From NCBI GenBank assembly GCA_045632845.1, contig JAZQXL010000014.1, positions 124,001 through 188,000 of the forward strand: DNA of 64,000 bases. Direction: 5' to 3'. This document shows positions 26,946 through 36,061 of the stretch, piece by piece. The stretch is from RGIG4140 sp045632845 (GTDB taxonomy: Bacteria > Pseudomonadota > Alphaproteobacteria > CAAHEQ01 > UBA3637). The position numbers and the translations under genes are program-made. The notes beneath the pieces are model-generated. The model searched no databases, had not been told where the DNA came from, and worked only from the letters and a program-made list of their open reading frames with translations. Position 1 is the first letter of the stretch; the number at the start of each line of letters is the position of its first letter.

Positions 26946-29900
26946 TTAAGAAATGCGCCCTCTTCTTTGATTTTTCAAAGGCAATGCTTCTTCTTGACCA
27001 TCATTCACAAGTGCTGCACTTGAAGCCAAACGAGTAGCTGTATTTGAAGCATTTCTATCAGATTGAAGTTCCATACTTAAAGCTAGTGTTTGTAATTTCT
27101 TTGCCTCATCAGGGGTAATAATTCCTTCTTTAACAAACAATTCTTGAACCTCTTTTGGCAATGCTTTATTAAACTCAGCCCCATTTTCTTTGAGTATTTT
27201 AGCAACTTTCAACAAATCTGAAATATCTGAATCACCAGCTTTTAACTTTTCATTCAAACCATCTACAACATTGTACAATGGGGTCATTCCATTTTTATTC
27301 CCTAGATTAACATCTGCTCCCTGCTTTATTAAAGCATCAACAACTGCAACATGCCCAGAGCGAGCAGCCATAAGTAATGGGGTCCAACCATTTTCTTCCC
27401 CTTGGTTCACATTTGCCCCATGCTTTATCAACATGTCCACAATTGCAACATGTCCCTTCGCGGCAGCAGCAAGCAATGGAGCCACCCCACTATTATTTCC
27501 TTGATTGACATTTGCCCCATGCTTTATCAACATGTCCACAATTGCAACATGTCCATTTGAAGCAGACATAAGCAACGGCGTCTGGAAATGTTTATCACCT
27601 TGGTTGACATTAGGACCGTGTTTTAATAATACTTCAACCACTGCAGCCTGTCCATACTTTGCAGATACAAACAAAGGTGAATTCCAATTTTTATCCCCCT
27701 GGTTCATATTTGCTCCATGTTTTACCAACACATCAACTACATCATCATACCCATTCGCAGCAGCTGCAATCAATGGTGACAATCCTTGATCGTTCCCTAG
27801 GTCAACATTCGCTCCGTGTTTTATTAATGCCTCAACAGCAGGTTTTTGCCCATATATAGCAGCTATAAGCAAAGCAGACACCCCGTGTTTGTCCCCTTGA
27901 TTTACATTTGCCCCTTGTTTGATTAATGCCTCAATGGTTGCAACATCACCTTCTTCAGCTGCACTCATCAAAGGTGTCACACCATTCTTATTCCCTTTAT
28001 TCACGGTTGGAATTTTGCCTTCTTGGGGCTTGGCTCCTTTTGGCTTTTCAGCTTTTCCATCATTTACAGGGGCTGCTTGAGGAGCGGGACGATCATCCGT
28101 CTTTGATGAATCTTTTCTATTTGCTCGATCCTCTACATTTGAAACTGAAGCTTCCCAAGATGCAATAATTCCTTCTTTAACAAACAATTCTTGAACCTCT
28201 TTTGGCAATGCTTTATTAAACTCAGCCCCATTTTTTTTGAGGATTTGGGCAACGTGCAACAAACATTCAATATATAGACCATCATCTTCTGATTCTTTAT
28301 CCAAAATATAAACCAAATAATCCATCGCAGTCTTTCCTTCTGAATCTCTTTGGTTAACATTTGCTCCATGTTTTATTAAAGTATTAATGAGTTGAAAACT
28401 TCCATTTCTCACAGCTGCAAACAAAGCCGTCTGCCCATATTTATCCCCTTGATTAACATTGGCACCTTGTTTTATTAAAAAATCAATAATTGATTCTTGT
28501 CCATTCCTAGCCGCCCAAAATAATGGTGCACGCCCATTTTTATCCCCTTGATTAACATTTGCTCCTTGTTTTATTAAAGAATCAACAATCGCTTCTTGAC
28601 CACTCCTCACCGCCCAAATCAAAGGTGTCCCTCCAGACACACTCCCTTGGTTCACATTTGCCCCTTGTCTTATCAAAAAATCAACAATTTCAGAGTGACC
28701 AAGGTTAGCAGCTCTCATTAAAGGTGTCACACCATCTTTATCCCCTTGATTAACATTGGCACCTTGTTTTATTAAGGTTTCAACTGCTGCAACATCACCT
28801 TTTTGGGCAGCTCTTATTAAAGGCGTCACACCATTCTTATCCCCTTTATTCACACTTGGTGTTTTGGCTCCTTTTGGCTTTTCAGCTTTTCCATTATTTA
28901 CAGGAGCTGCTTGAGGAGCGGGACGATCATCCGTCTTTGATGAATCTTTTCTATTTGCTCGATCCTCTACTTTTGAAACTGAAGCTTCCCAAGATGCAAT
29001 AATCCCTTCTTTAACGAGCAAGTTATGAACATCTTTTGAAAGCGGTTTATTAAAATCAGCCCAATCTTTTTTGAGAATTCTGGCAATTTCCAAGAAGTTT
29101 GAAACATCTGAATCCCCTGCTTTTAATTTTTCATTCAAAACATAACAAACCATATCTAAAGGATTTTCACCCTCTTTATCTCTTTTATCCGTATCAGCCC
29201 CTTCATGAATCAAGGATTTAACAACTTCAACATGACCATACATAGCAGCATAATGCAAAGCGGTTCTACCATCCAGATCTTTAATATCCTCGTCACCATT
29301 CCCACTTAACAAAGCAACAACTTCAAGGTTACCTTCTGCAGCTGCATAATGTAATGGTGTTTTACCTGAATTGTCTTTTTCATATAACTCGTGACGATAA
29401 CCCCAATTACCTGATACAACTTTAATAACGTCAATATGCCCTTCTTGTGCTGCATAATGAAAAGGAGTTTTGCCAGAATTGTCCCTCATATTAGTCCAAG
29501 GGCCCATTTCTCTCAACAACTTTTTAACAACAGATGGATACCCATTTTGCGCAGCATAATGGATAGGCAATTTACCATTTTTATCCCTTTTATCTGCCTC
29601 CTCACCTGCGTAAATTAAAGCATCGAGAGCCGCCTCATCTCCATTGGCTGCGGCAGCAAACAATTTTTCATTCGATGACCATCTTTGTTGATTCGGCGTT
29701 AAAGCAATCCCGCTTTTGGCTAAAAAGGCTTTAACGTGTTCTGGGACTCCTATATTAACTACCCCCCCATTATCTACAACCATTCTAATCATTTCAAGAG
29801 AACTAGAAACATCCTCACCGTTGTTTAAGCGTACACCTAAATTAGAAACCAAGAAATCCAAACAAGTATTGCCCTGCATATTTTCTTGATTCACATTTGC

Positions 29901-31103
29901 TCTTGCTTCAATCAACGCTTTAACAGCTCCCACTTGATTATTCCAAATAGCAACCATCAACGGCGAAGATCCATCCTTCTTAGCCCTTTGGTTAACATTA
30001 GCCCCCGCGTTGATTAATGCATTAATAATCTCAACATTCCCTTTAGATGCAGCCATGTGAAAACTAAAATAACCATTCTCATCCACATAATTTATGTCTG
30101 CCCCCGTATTAATTAAGGATTTGACAGCTGCAACATCTTGTTTTCCAACGGCTTCCCACAATTGAAAGGAAAAATCTGTTTTTATTCCTAAATCTTTAAA
30201 AACATCTGAAACGATTTTAAATGCCCCCGATTCAATTGGTTTGTTATTTGGAAAAGACGCTTTTAGCACTTCCATAAGTTGTCGTTCATACGCCCTAGGA
30301 ATGTCCCAAGACTCTGGGAGTTTTTGTAAACCTTTATTTCCTGGTTTAATTGGTTGAATTTTATTATAATCTGAGAAATAACCTAATTTATAATCGTTCC
30401 CTTCCACAAAATGAGGAAGAATGGCAACGGTTGCTAGCTGTTGTATGGTTTCTAAGTTCTCATCGCGACCCCAAAGAAATCGTGAATTTTCATACAACTT
30501 TTCAACTTCTGGCATAATCATATTAACGTATCTATAAACACTATCTTTTTGAATTTCTGCCCGAAACTCCTCAAGACTTAACTTTCTATCTAAACAATCA
30601 GACATAACCGCTGCTAATTCAGCTGCTCTGGCTCTCGATTCCAAAAGAACACCCCTTTGATGAAGAAGCAGCCCATCTTCTTTCTCAGCTATAATTAGTA
30701 AATCGTAATAGTCTTTGGTACAATCTTCAGCATGCTTTAGCTCATGCACCAAAGTTGAAAATAACTCCCCACTAAATGCAGTAGTCATAAAACTAACAGT
30801 ATTATCACTTGGTGTAAAAAAAGCTTGTGTCGCATCACCCATTGGGATACTTGCTGCATCAATTGTCAAAGGTTTATTTGGACGCCAATTTGGGAACTTT
30901 TTAAACAGTGGGGGAACCCTACCATTCACTTGATAAAGTTTGGCCATTGCTTTTTGCAATTCTTTCTCTTTAGGAGACAACTCACTCGCAGGCAAACTCA
31001 AAAACTCTTTGTAAGTAACTGTTTTTACTCGACCATTTTTTTGCCCATATTTAACCTTAATCACATCCAATGTGTTTGGGTACAACCCTCCTAAAAAAGA
31101 CAT
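26946..31103 (-). CDS. Giant ankyrin-repeat protein with N-terminal HExxH metallopeptidase-like domain
   Basis: 1385 residues, start ATG at 31103 behind AAGGAGGG. Residues 1-250 carry HELKH (120-124) followed by a helix with E155 and E162 (LLESRARAAEL), the layout of a zinc metallopeptidase such as the putative DUF6782 family. About 25 ankyrin repeats follow in four blocks (about 315-425, 480-650, 750-920 and 1030-1320). Three linkers of the form ALPKEVQELFVKEGIIA, two followed by a near-identical SVxxVEDRANRKDSSKTDDR segment, show internal duplication of whole blocks. No signal peptide. Large ankyrin proteins of host-associated bacteria are often effectors; the HExxH motif suggests an enzyme delivered to or anchored on partners. 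Monocistronic. Confidence 0.88.
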   Translation of the reverse strand: MSFLGGLYPNTLDVIKVKYGQKNGRVKTVTYKEFLSLPASELSPKEKELQKAMAKLYQVNGRVPPLFKKFPNWRPNKPLTIDAASIPMGDATQAFFTPSDNTVSFMTTAFSGELFSTLVHELKHAEDCTKDYYDLLIIAEKEDGLLLHQRGVLLESRARAAELAAVMSDCLDRKLSLEEFRAEIQKDSVYRYVNMIMPEVEKLYENSRFLWGRDENLETIQQLATVAILPHFVEGNDYKLGYFSDYNKIQPIKPGNKGLQKLPESWDIPRAYERQLMEVLKASFPNNKPIESGAFKIVSDVFKDLGIKTDFSFQLWEAVGKQDVAAVKSLINTGADINYVDENGYFSFHMAASKGNVEIINALINAGANVNQRAKKDGSSPLMVAIWNNQVGAVKALIEARANVNQENMQGNTCLDFLVSNLGVRLNNGEDVSSSLEMIRMVVDNGGVVNIGVPEHVKAFLAKSGIALTPNQQRWSSNEKLFAAAANGDEAALDALIYAGEEADKRDKNGKLPIHYAAQNGYPSVVKKLLREMGPWTNMRDNSGKTPFHYAAQEGHIDVIKVVSGNWGYRHELYEKDNSGKTPLHYAAAEGNLEVVALLSGNGDEDIKDLDGRTALHYAAMYGHVEVVKSLIHEGADTDKRDKEGENPLDMVCYVLNEKLKAGDSDVSNFLEIARILKKDWADFNKPLSKDVHNLLVKEGIIASWEASVSKVEDRANRKDSSKTDDRPAPQAAPVNNGKAEKPKGAKTPSVNKGDKNGVTPLIRAAQKGDVAAVETLIKQGANVNQGDKDGVTPLMRAANLGHSEIVDFLIRQGANVNQGSVSGGTPLIWAVRSGQEAIVDSLIKQGANVNQGDKNGRAPLFWAARNGQESIIDFLIKQGANVNQGDKYGQTALFAAVRNGSFQLINTLIKHGANVNQRDSEGKTAMDYLVYILDKESEDDGLYIECLLHVAQILKKNGAEFNKALPKEVQELFVKEGIIASWEASVSNVEDRANRKDSSKTDDRPAPQAAPVNDGKAEKPKGAKPQEGKIPTVNKGNKNGVTPLMSAAEEGDVATIEALIKQGANVNQGDKHGVSALLIAAIYGQKPAVEALIKHGANVDLGNDQGLSPLIAAAANGYDDVVDVLVKHGANMNQGDKNWNSPLFVSAKYGQAAVVEVLLKHGPNVNQGDKHFQTPLLMSASNGHVAIVDMLIKHGANVNQGNNSGVAPLLAAAAKGHVAIVDMLIKHGANVNQGEENGWTPLLMAARSGHVAVVDALIKQGADVNLGNKNGMTPLYNVVDGLNEKLKAGDSDISDLLKVAKILKENGAEFNKALPKEVQELFVKEGIITPDEAKKLQTLALSMELQSDRNASNTATRLASSAALVNDGQEEALPLKNQRRGRIS

Positions 31104-31196
31104 TATCCCTCCTTTAAAAATATTCTTATGATTATAAAATTATCCTATCATAAAAATAAATTGTATGTAAAGAGGAAAAAACAATCTCAAGATTTT

Positions 31197-31568
31197 TCAA
31201 TTCCCTTTCTCTACTCTATTATACCGATCCTTAAAGCGAACAATGTCTTCTTCATTTAAAATTTTACCCATTTGAATTTCAATAACCTCCAGTGGCGTAT
31301 TAGTCAAATTTTCAAGCTGATGCTTTGTTTTTTTAGGGATATCAACAACCATTCCCTTGCTTAAATCAATCGTCCTTTCCCCCACTTGAACATGCGCTTT
31401 ACCCCTCACCACAACCCAATGTTCTGCACGATGGTGATGCAGTTGTAATGATAAAGAAGCTCGTGGCAATACCTGTAATTTTTTAACAACATAGCCCTTC
31501 CCAACACCTATAACTTGCCAAGAACCCCAAGGTCGCACTCCTTTTTCATTTAATTGATACAAATTCAT
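31197..31568 (-). CDS. Mannose-6-phosphate isomerase-type cupin (ManC C-terminal domain alone)
   Basis: 123 residues. RPWGSW near the start, LQLHHHRAEHWVVVRG (metal-binding HHH...H) and the second cupin motif with IPKKTKHQLEN and LEVIEIQMG match the type II phosphomannose isomerase domain, usually fused behind GDP-mannose pyrophosphorylase. Here it is free-standing. It should convert fructose-6-P to mannose-6-P and so feed GDP-mannose for the gmd product. It is the last gene of the polysaccharide operon, four bases after the upstream stop. No pyrophosphorylase or phosphomannomutase gene is in the window. Confidence 0.9.
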   Translation of the reverse strand: MNLYQLNEKGVRPWGSWQVIGVGKGYVVKKLQVLPRASLSLQLHHHRAEHWVVVRGKAHVQVGERTIDLSKGMVVDIPKKTKHQLENLTNTPLEVIEIQMGKILNEEDIVRFKDRYNRVEKGN

Positions 31569-31572
31569 AAGG

Positions 31573-32901
31573 CTACTTTCCTTTTACACGACCTATAAAC
31601 AAAATGCGATTTGCTTCCATTTGTTTGACTTTTAAAAGTTTAAAATGATTTTTAAAATGCGTGGTGAACCACTCTTTTAAATACCAAGGGGGCAAATCTG
31701 GCGCCACAGTTCCATCCCACAAACCAAGGGGCATAAACTCAACAAAAACCAACTCCTTTGCGTATTTTTTAATTTGTTCAAACACAGCATCTATATGAAA
31801 TTTTTGAGACAACACAAGGTGATGTGTTACTGCCAACGCCAAAACAACATCATGCTTAAAATCTTGATACAAATCCCTTTTTGGCAACATAAAGTTAAAA
31901 AGATAAGATGAAACTTTTGACTCCTTTGAAATCAAAATTTTTTGCGAAGCTTCAATGGCACTTTCATCATAATCAACGTTGGTTAAAAAAGTGTATTTCC
32001 CTTTCTTTTTTTGTTCCAAATAATAAAGCAAAGCCCCTTGATTCCCTGCCAAATCCAGAACACTTATGCGCTTTTGTCTTGCAAATTTTTGAATATACCT
32101 GTGAATAAGAGCATACCGATTAAACCGATCTAAATTTTGATTTTCATAAAAGTCTGTTTGATAATTTGTCCAAAGTGTTTCTTCCATTTGAGGCTCTGTC
32201 AGATATTTTTCCAAAAAATCTGGGGCATATAACCTATTTAAATCATAAGGCTGTTTGTGTTTTTTAAAAAAGGCTTCCACCACTTGTTGCACAGCTTCAG
32301 AATTTTCAATTTGCTGTGCGGGAATAATGCGCATATAATTGTGGTATGCCAAAATTGAACGCGCCAAAAAACGCTCATTCATACTCATTAAAATCAATGG
32401 ATAAATGGACAAATAAAGCACTTCATTATAAAAACAAGAAGGTCCCGTCTTTTTTTGAATAGAACCTAAATCCACAAACATAGGACGATTGTTTTTAAAA
32501 AGAATGTTATATAAATGCCCATCCCACAGTTGATAACCATATACATTTAAAAACTGCTCTAATTTTAAGAGTAACAAAACAGCCTCTTTCAAATTGAAAA
32601 AGCTCCACTCTGTTTGTTCAGAAGCAAGCAGTTTTTCATGCTTTAAAACAAGATTAAACCCCTTTATCTTTTTTGACGAAACCTTTGTTTTAGGAAACCA
32701 CCCCATTTCAATCAAAGCTTCAAACATTTCGGAATTCAAAAATTCCATCACCTCTTGTTCATAAGCCGGAAATATCGCACGATAAACTTTGTTGTTCTCT
32801 ATAAACACCCGCCCTTTCCTGTCACATAAACTTTTTGATAAAAGAGAAGAAGTCCCTCCCCTTACTTTAAAAAGAGATTTTATTTTTTCAGGGAACAACA
32901 T
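31573..32901 (-). CDS. Fusion of kinase-like domain and class I methyltransferase
   Basis: 442 residues. Residues 30-200 contain a phosphotransferase-like core: LKHEK, then LWDGHLYNILFKNNRPMFVD (D127, N132, D144 in the positions of catalytic and metal ligands). Residues 275-440 are a Rossmann methyltransferase with motif I VLDLAGNQGALLYYLEQ (281-), motif II TNVDYDE and a post-motif VLALAVTHHL. Such fusions occur in capsule loci and recall enzymes that phosphorylate and methylate a glycan chain end (WbdD-like), a role that would stop chain growth. Here the order is kinase first, the reverse of WbdD. The start ATG abuts the previous stop. Confidence 0.75.
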   Translation of the reverse strand: MLFPEKIKSLFKVRGGTSSLLSKSLCDRKGRVFIENNKVYRAIFPAYEQEVMEFLNSEMFEALIEMGWFPKTKVSSKKIKGFNLVLKHEKLLASEQTEWSFFNLKEAVLLLLKLEQFLNVYGYQLWDGHLYNILFKNNRPMFVDLGSIQKKTGPSCFYNEVLYLSIYPLILMSMNERFLARSILAYHNYMRIIPAQQIENSEAVQQVVEAFFKKHKQPYDLNRLYAPDFLEKYLTEPQMEETLWTNYQTDFYENQNLDRFNRYALIHRYIQKFARQKRISVLDLAGNQGALLYYLEQKKKGKYTFLTNVDYDESAIEASQKILISKESKVSSYLFNFMLPKRDLYQDFKHDVVLALAVTHHLVLSQKFHIDAVFEQIKKYAKELVFVEFMPLGLWDGTVAPDLPPWYLKEWFTTHFKNHFKLLKVKQMEANRILFIGRVKGK

Positions 32902-34053
32902 TTAACCAGCCTTTCTAACTACTTTTAAAAAAGGGATATTCAAAATATAATATTTAATTATTTTGCCAGATTGGTGCATTTTTTCTTTAAAAAGCGGACA
33001 AAATAAAACTTTTAAAACCTTTTTACTTCCCTTTTTCTTATAACTTACAACCGGAATTTTTCCAAAAAGATATGCTTTCATTGAATGCGCCTTTCTTTTT
33101 ATTTTTACAAAATATAAAAAACCAAAAAACTTGTACCAAACACTTTCCCCTTCTTTTAAAGATGAGGTCTCTTCTTTTTTAAAAATTGAAGCAGAGATAA
33201 TTCGCTTATTTTTCAAATAGCGGTTAAAAAAGGCCTCAATCCACTCAGGTCTTTTTAACTTTGAGCCCAAAGAAATGGCTTTTTCAACCTCAAGAGATAC
33301 AAACTGGTTGTGTGATAATAAGTGAACCTCTTCGTCTGTCAAACCCAAATCGGCAGCAAAAAACTCTTGAAAACTTCTTTCTTGATCTTTTAAAACATCT
33401 CCATGATTTTGATCTGAATATCCCCCGCTTCTGTATCCAACCAACGTTTCAGGCACATAAACAAACGTTTTATCGTACGCAATCATTTTATAAATAAAAT
33501 TGCTATCTGCTGACACCTTATAATCCGTGTTATAAAGACCCAATTCCTTCATCACACTTGTTTTAATCATAAACGTTTGATGATTTGGAATCTCGCCAAA
33601 TGGAGGAAAAAACGTTTCCTTCCCAGACCAAATGGATATATAGCTATCATCTTTTGCATTAATACCCATGGTATCTGCGTAACAAGCATCCGCCCCTGTT
33701 TGTTCCAACAAGGTAACTTCCAACTCCACCGCTTTGGTTGAAAAATAGTAATCATCTGAATTTAAGCAAACAACATACTTTCCCTTTGCTTTTAAAATCC
33801 CACGATTAAGTGCATCATAAATCCCCTTATCTTTTTTTGAATAATAAGTGATTAATCCCTCTTTTTGATAAAGCTCTAAAATATCAACAGTTCCATCAGT
33901 TGAAGCCCCATCAATCACCAAATGTTCAATGAAGGGATAGGTTTGATCTTGAACACTTTTGATATTTTGTTTAAACCATTCAAGACGCCCATTTTCAATC
34001 AAATTATATGTGGGGGTAATAATTGTTACCAAACTGGTTATTTGTTGTGTCAT
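32902..34053 (-). CDS. Family 2 glycosyltransferase
   Basis: 383 residues. GT-A fold: VTIITPTYN at the start, HLVIDGASTDGT, the metal-binding LNSDDYY (DxD region), then a typical RSGGYSDQNHG near residue 210. This WcaA/GT2 group adds a sugar from a nucleotide donor. The C-terminal 120 residues are basic and may touch the membrane. It lies between the kinase-methyltransferase and a GT4 gene in the polysaccharide operon and ends directly at the next start (TAA then ATG). Donor and acceptor unknown; GDP-linked rhamnose or mannose would fit the locus. Confidence 0.9.
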   Translation of the reverse strand: MTQQITSLVTIITPTYNLIENGRLEWFKQNIKSVQDQTYPFIEHLVIDGASTDGTVDILELYQKEGLITYYSKKDKGIYDALNRGILKAKGKYVVCLNSDDYYFSTKAVELEVTLLEQTGADACYADTMGINAKDDSYISIWSGKETFFPPFGEIPNHQTFMIKTSVMKELGLYNTDYKVSADSNFIYKMIAYDKTFVYVPETLVGYRSGGYSDQNHGDVLKDQERSFQEFFAADLGLTDEEVHLLSHNQFVSLEVEKAISLGSKLKRPEWIEAFFNRYLKNKRIISASIFKKEETSSLKEGESVWYKFFGFLYFVKIKRKAHSMKAYLFGKIPVVSYKKKGSKKVLKVLFCPLFKEKMHQSGKIIKYYILNIPFLKVVRKAG

Positions 34054-34065
34054 TCTTAAAACCTC

Positions 34066-35130
34066 TTATTTTTTAATATAAAACAGTGGAATAAACTTAA
34101 AAAGATGGATTTTGACTACATGTGGCAAAACCCTTATTTTTAAAATTTCTAAAAAGGAAAATAAAAAATAAGTTACTGTACAAATTTGTTTTTCCATCTG
34201 TAACTGATTGATTTGAACTGGTTCCTCCATCCACTTTAAGATATTAACCTTTTCATTTTCCCAAATTTCATAACCTTGTTTGATGTAATTTTGAGCATTT
34301 TTACCAATTTGAACGGCATCAAAATTATCCAATGGCTCAATGTTATCTTGATGATATAAAATCCCCGTTTTGCCTTGTTTGATATATTCATTCATCGTTG
34401 GTTTATCATTTGCCACAACACACAACCCCATGGCCATAGCTTCTAAAAAACTCATTCCAATTCCCTCTGTTGGGCGGGGGGCTATATAAATATTAGCTTT
34501 TTGCAAAAAAAGAAACATTTCTTCTTTTTTGGCATACCAGCTAGAATATTCAACTTGTTTTTCAACGCTTTCACTTGGCATCACAAATTGCTGAGCAGGA
34601 TCCAATGCTTTATGCAACAAAAATTTATCAACCTTTATTTTTGAAAAGAGCTTTTCTACCAATCCAAAATGAATGCTCGACACACGTTGCCAAAAATAAA
34701 TAACTTTTCCTTTTGAAAGAGGCTCCATTTCAATTGGTTTTGGAAAATATTGAATATAATTGGTATCTAAACCAAAGGTTAACAACTTTTCATGCAGTGT
34801 TTTTGAAAAATTGATAATTTTTGCTTCTTTATACAAATACCAAAACTTAAAATCAGCATGCTCAACAGCATCATACATTGGAAAAAACACAATTTTTTTT
34901 GTATTAATATATTGTTTTAATTTTTCTAAATCTGGCATTATTTGAAACAAAACAAGACAATCAAAACAAACATCTTTAAAAACCAACAACTTATCATATC
35001 TTTCCGTCTCAGGGGAAAAATCAAAAACTATTAGGTGATAGTTTTTTTCTAACAACTCCTTTAAAAAAGCTGTTGATTTTGTTTTGTTATGATAACTATG
35101 CCCAATATAGAGCAGACTCTTTTTGTTCAT
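34066..35130 (-). CDS. Family 4-like glycosyltransferase
   Basis: 354 residues with a GT-B fold. The C-terminal donor site is clear: IYIAPRPTEGIGMSFLEAMAMG (E-x7-E motif) followed by VVANDKPTMNEYI and GILY. The N-terminal half is diverged but begins with a Rossmann-like strand (LLYIGHSY). The 5' end overlaps the previous gene by 35 bases in another frame (35096-35130), and the start has no better alternative that avoids the overlap. A retaining sugar transferase for the surface glycan. Confidence 0.88.
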   Translation of the reverse strand: MNKKSLLYIGHSYHNKTKSTAFLKELLEKNYHLIVFDFSPETERYDKLLVFKDVCFDCLVLFQIMPDLEKLKQYINTKKIVFFPMYDAVEHADFKFWYLYKEAKIINFSKTLHEKLLTFGLDTNYIQYFPKPIEMEPLSKGKVIYFWQRVSSIHFGLVEKLFSKIKVDKFLLHKALDPAQQFVMPSESVEKQVEYSSWYAKKEEMFLFLQKANIYIAPRPTEGIGMSFLEAMAMGLCVVANDKPTMNEYIKQGKTGILYHQDNIEPLDNFDAVQIGKNAQNYIKQGYEIWENEKVNILKWMEEPVQINQLQMEKQICTVTYFLFSFLEILKIRVLPHVVKIHLFKFIPLFYIKK

Positions 35131-36052
35131 TTTTTAAACTTTCAATCATATCTGTTAACGTTTTCTTCAGCTCAAATTTTGGTTGCCACATCAGCTCTTG
35201 CTTTAATTTTGAATTATCCCCCACAACAAAGAGAATATCATTTGACCTTAACTTTAAAGGGTCCACCAAAATTTTTGGAAAAACACCCAACTTTTCACTC
35301 ACAAGATCAATCACATCTCTTAAACGAACACCATATCCTGAGCACACGTTATAAACCTCTCTTTTTTCCCCATATTTTAAAATTTGGTAATAAGCATCAA
35401 CAACATCCCGCACATCCAAAAAATCACGCACAACGTTCACATTCCCAACAGTCAAAACGTTATCGCTTTTTCCATTTAAAATATCCATAAACCCATTTAA
35501 AATGGAAGGAATAACAAAATTTTTGTTCTGCTTGGGACCAATGTGATTAAATGACCTTGTCATAACAATATCCAAATCAAAATGATCCACATATAATTTG
35601 GCCAAATACTCTTGTTCCACCCGCGCAACGGCATATGGATTTTTGGGATGGAGATGAAAATATTCTTTAATTGGGATATCATAAATACCATATTCCTCAG
35701 ACGAACCGATGGATAAAATTCGGCTCTCCAAATCAAACTGCCTAACAGCATCTGCTAAATTTAAAAAAGCACTCGTATTGTTCAAAACAGCTGTGGCAGG
35801 TGCTTTCCAACTTTCTGCTACCGAGCTAATCGCAGCCAAATGCACAATATAATCAGGCTGATAATCTGCTATCAAGTGACAAACCCTTTCTTTATCCTTT
35901 AAATCAAGTTGCAAAAAATGATCGCTTAGGGTATCTGTACTTAAAATCAAATCAACCCCCAAAATTTGGCTGTGTGGTTCTTTTTCTTTCAAATATGAAG
36001 CAAAATATTGCCCCACAAAACCATTCACACCCGTGATAAGATACTTTGCCAT
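35096..36052 (-). CDS. rmd: NAD(P)-dependent sugar reductase, GDP-6-deoxy-mannose reductase-like
   Basis: 318 residues, extended SDR. GxxGxxG is LITGVNGFVGQYF; active-site SIGSSEEYG precedes NPYAVARVEQEY. The catalytic YxxxK is YxxxR here, an unusual change. The C-terminal signature LRSNDILFVVGDNSKLKQEL matches Rmd/GDP-4-keto-6-deoxymannose reductases (RPxDxxxxxGDxSKL). With the gmd product it would make GDP-D-rhamnose; if the enzyme were instead an epimerase-reductase it could be GDP-fucose, but the Rmd signature is the better match. The stop overlaps the start of the next gene. Confidence 0.75.
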   Translation of the reverse strand: MAKYLITGVNGFVGQYFASYLKEKEPHSQILGVDLILSTDTLSDHFLQLDLKDKERVCHLIADYQPDYIVHLAAISSVAESWKAPATAVLNNTSAFLNLADAVRQFDLESRILSIGSSEEYGIYDIPIKEYFHLHPKNPYAVARVEQEYLAKLYVDHFDLDIVMTRSFNHIGPKQNKNFVIPSILNGFMDILNGKSDNVLTVGNVNVVRDFLDVRDVVDAYYQILKYGEKREVYNVCSGYGVRLRDVIDLVSEKLGVFPKILVDPLKLRSNDILFVVGDNSKLKQELMWQPKFELKKTLTDMIESLKNEQKESALYWA

Positions 36053-36061
36053 AACACTCCT

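Noticed and set aside
27190..27859. Long plus-strand open frames rich in CF, ST and P opposite the ankyrin gene
   Set aside because: They repeat with the ankyrin period and are the antisense of the repeats; no ribosome sites.
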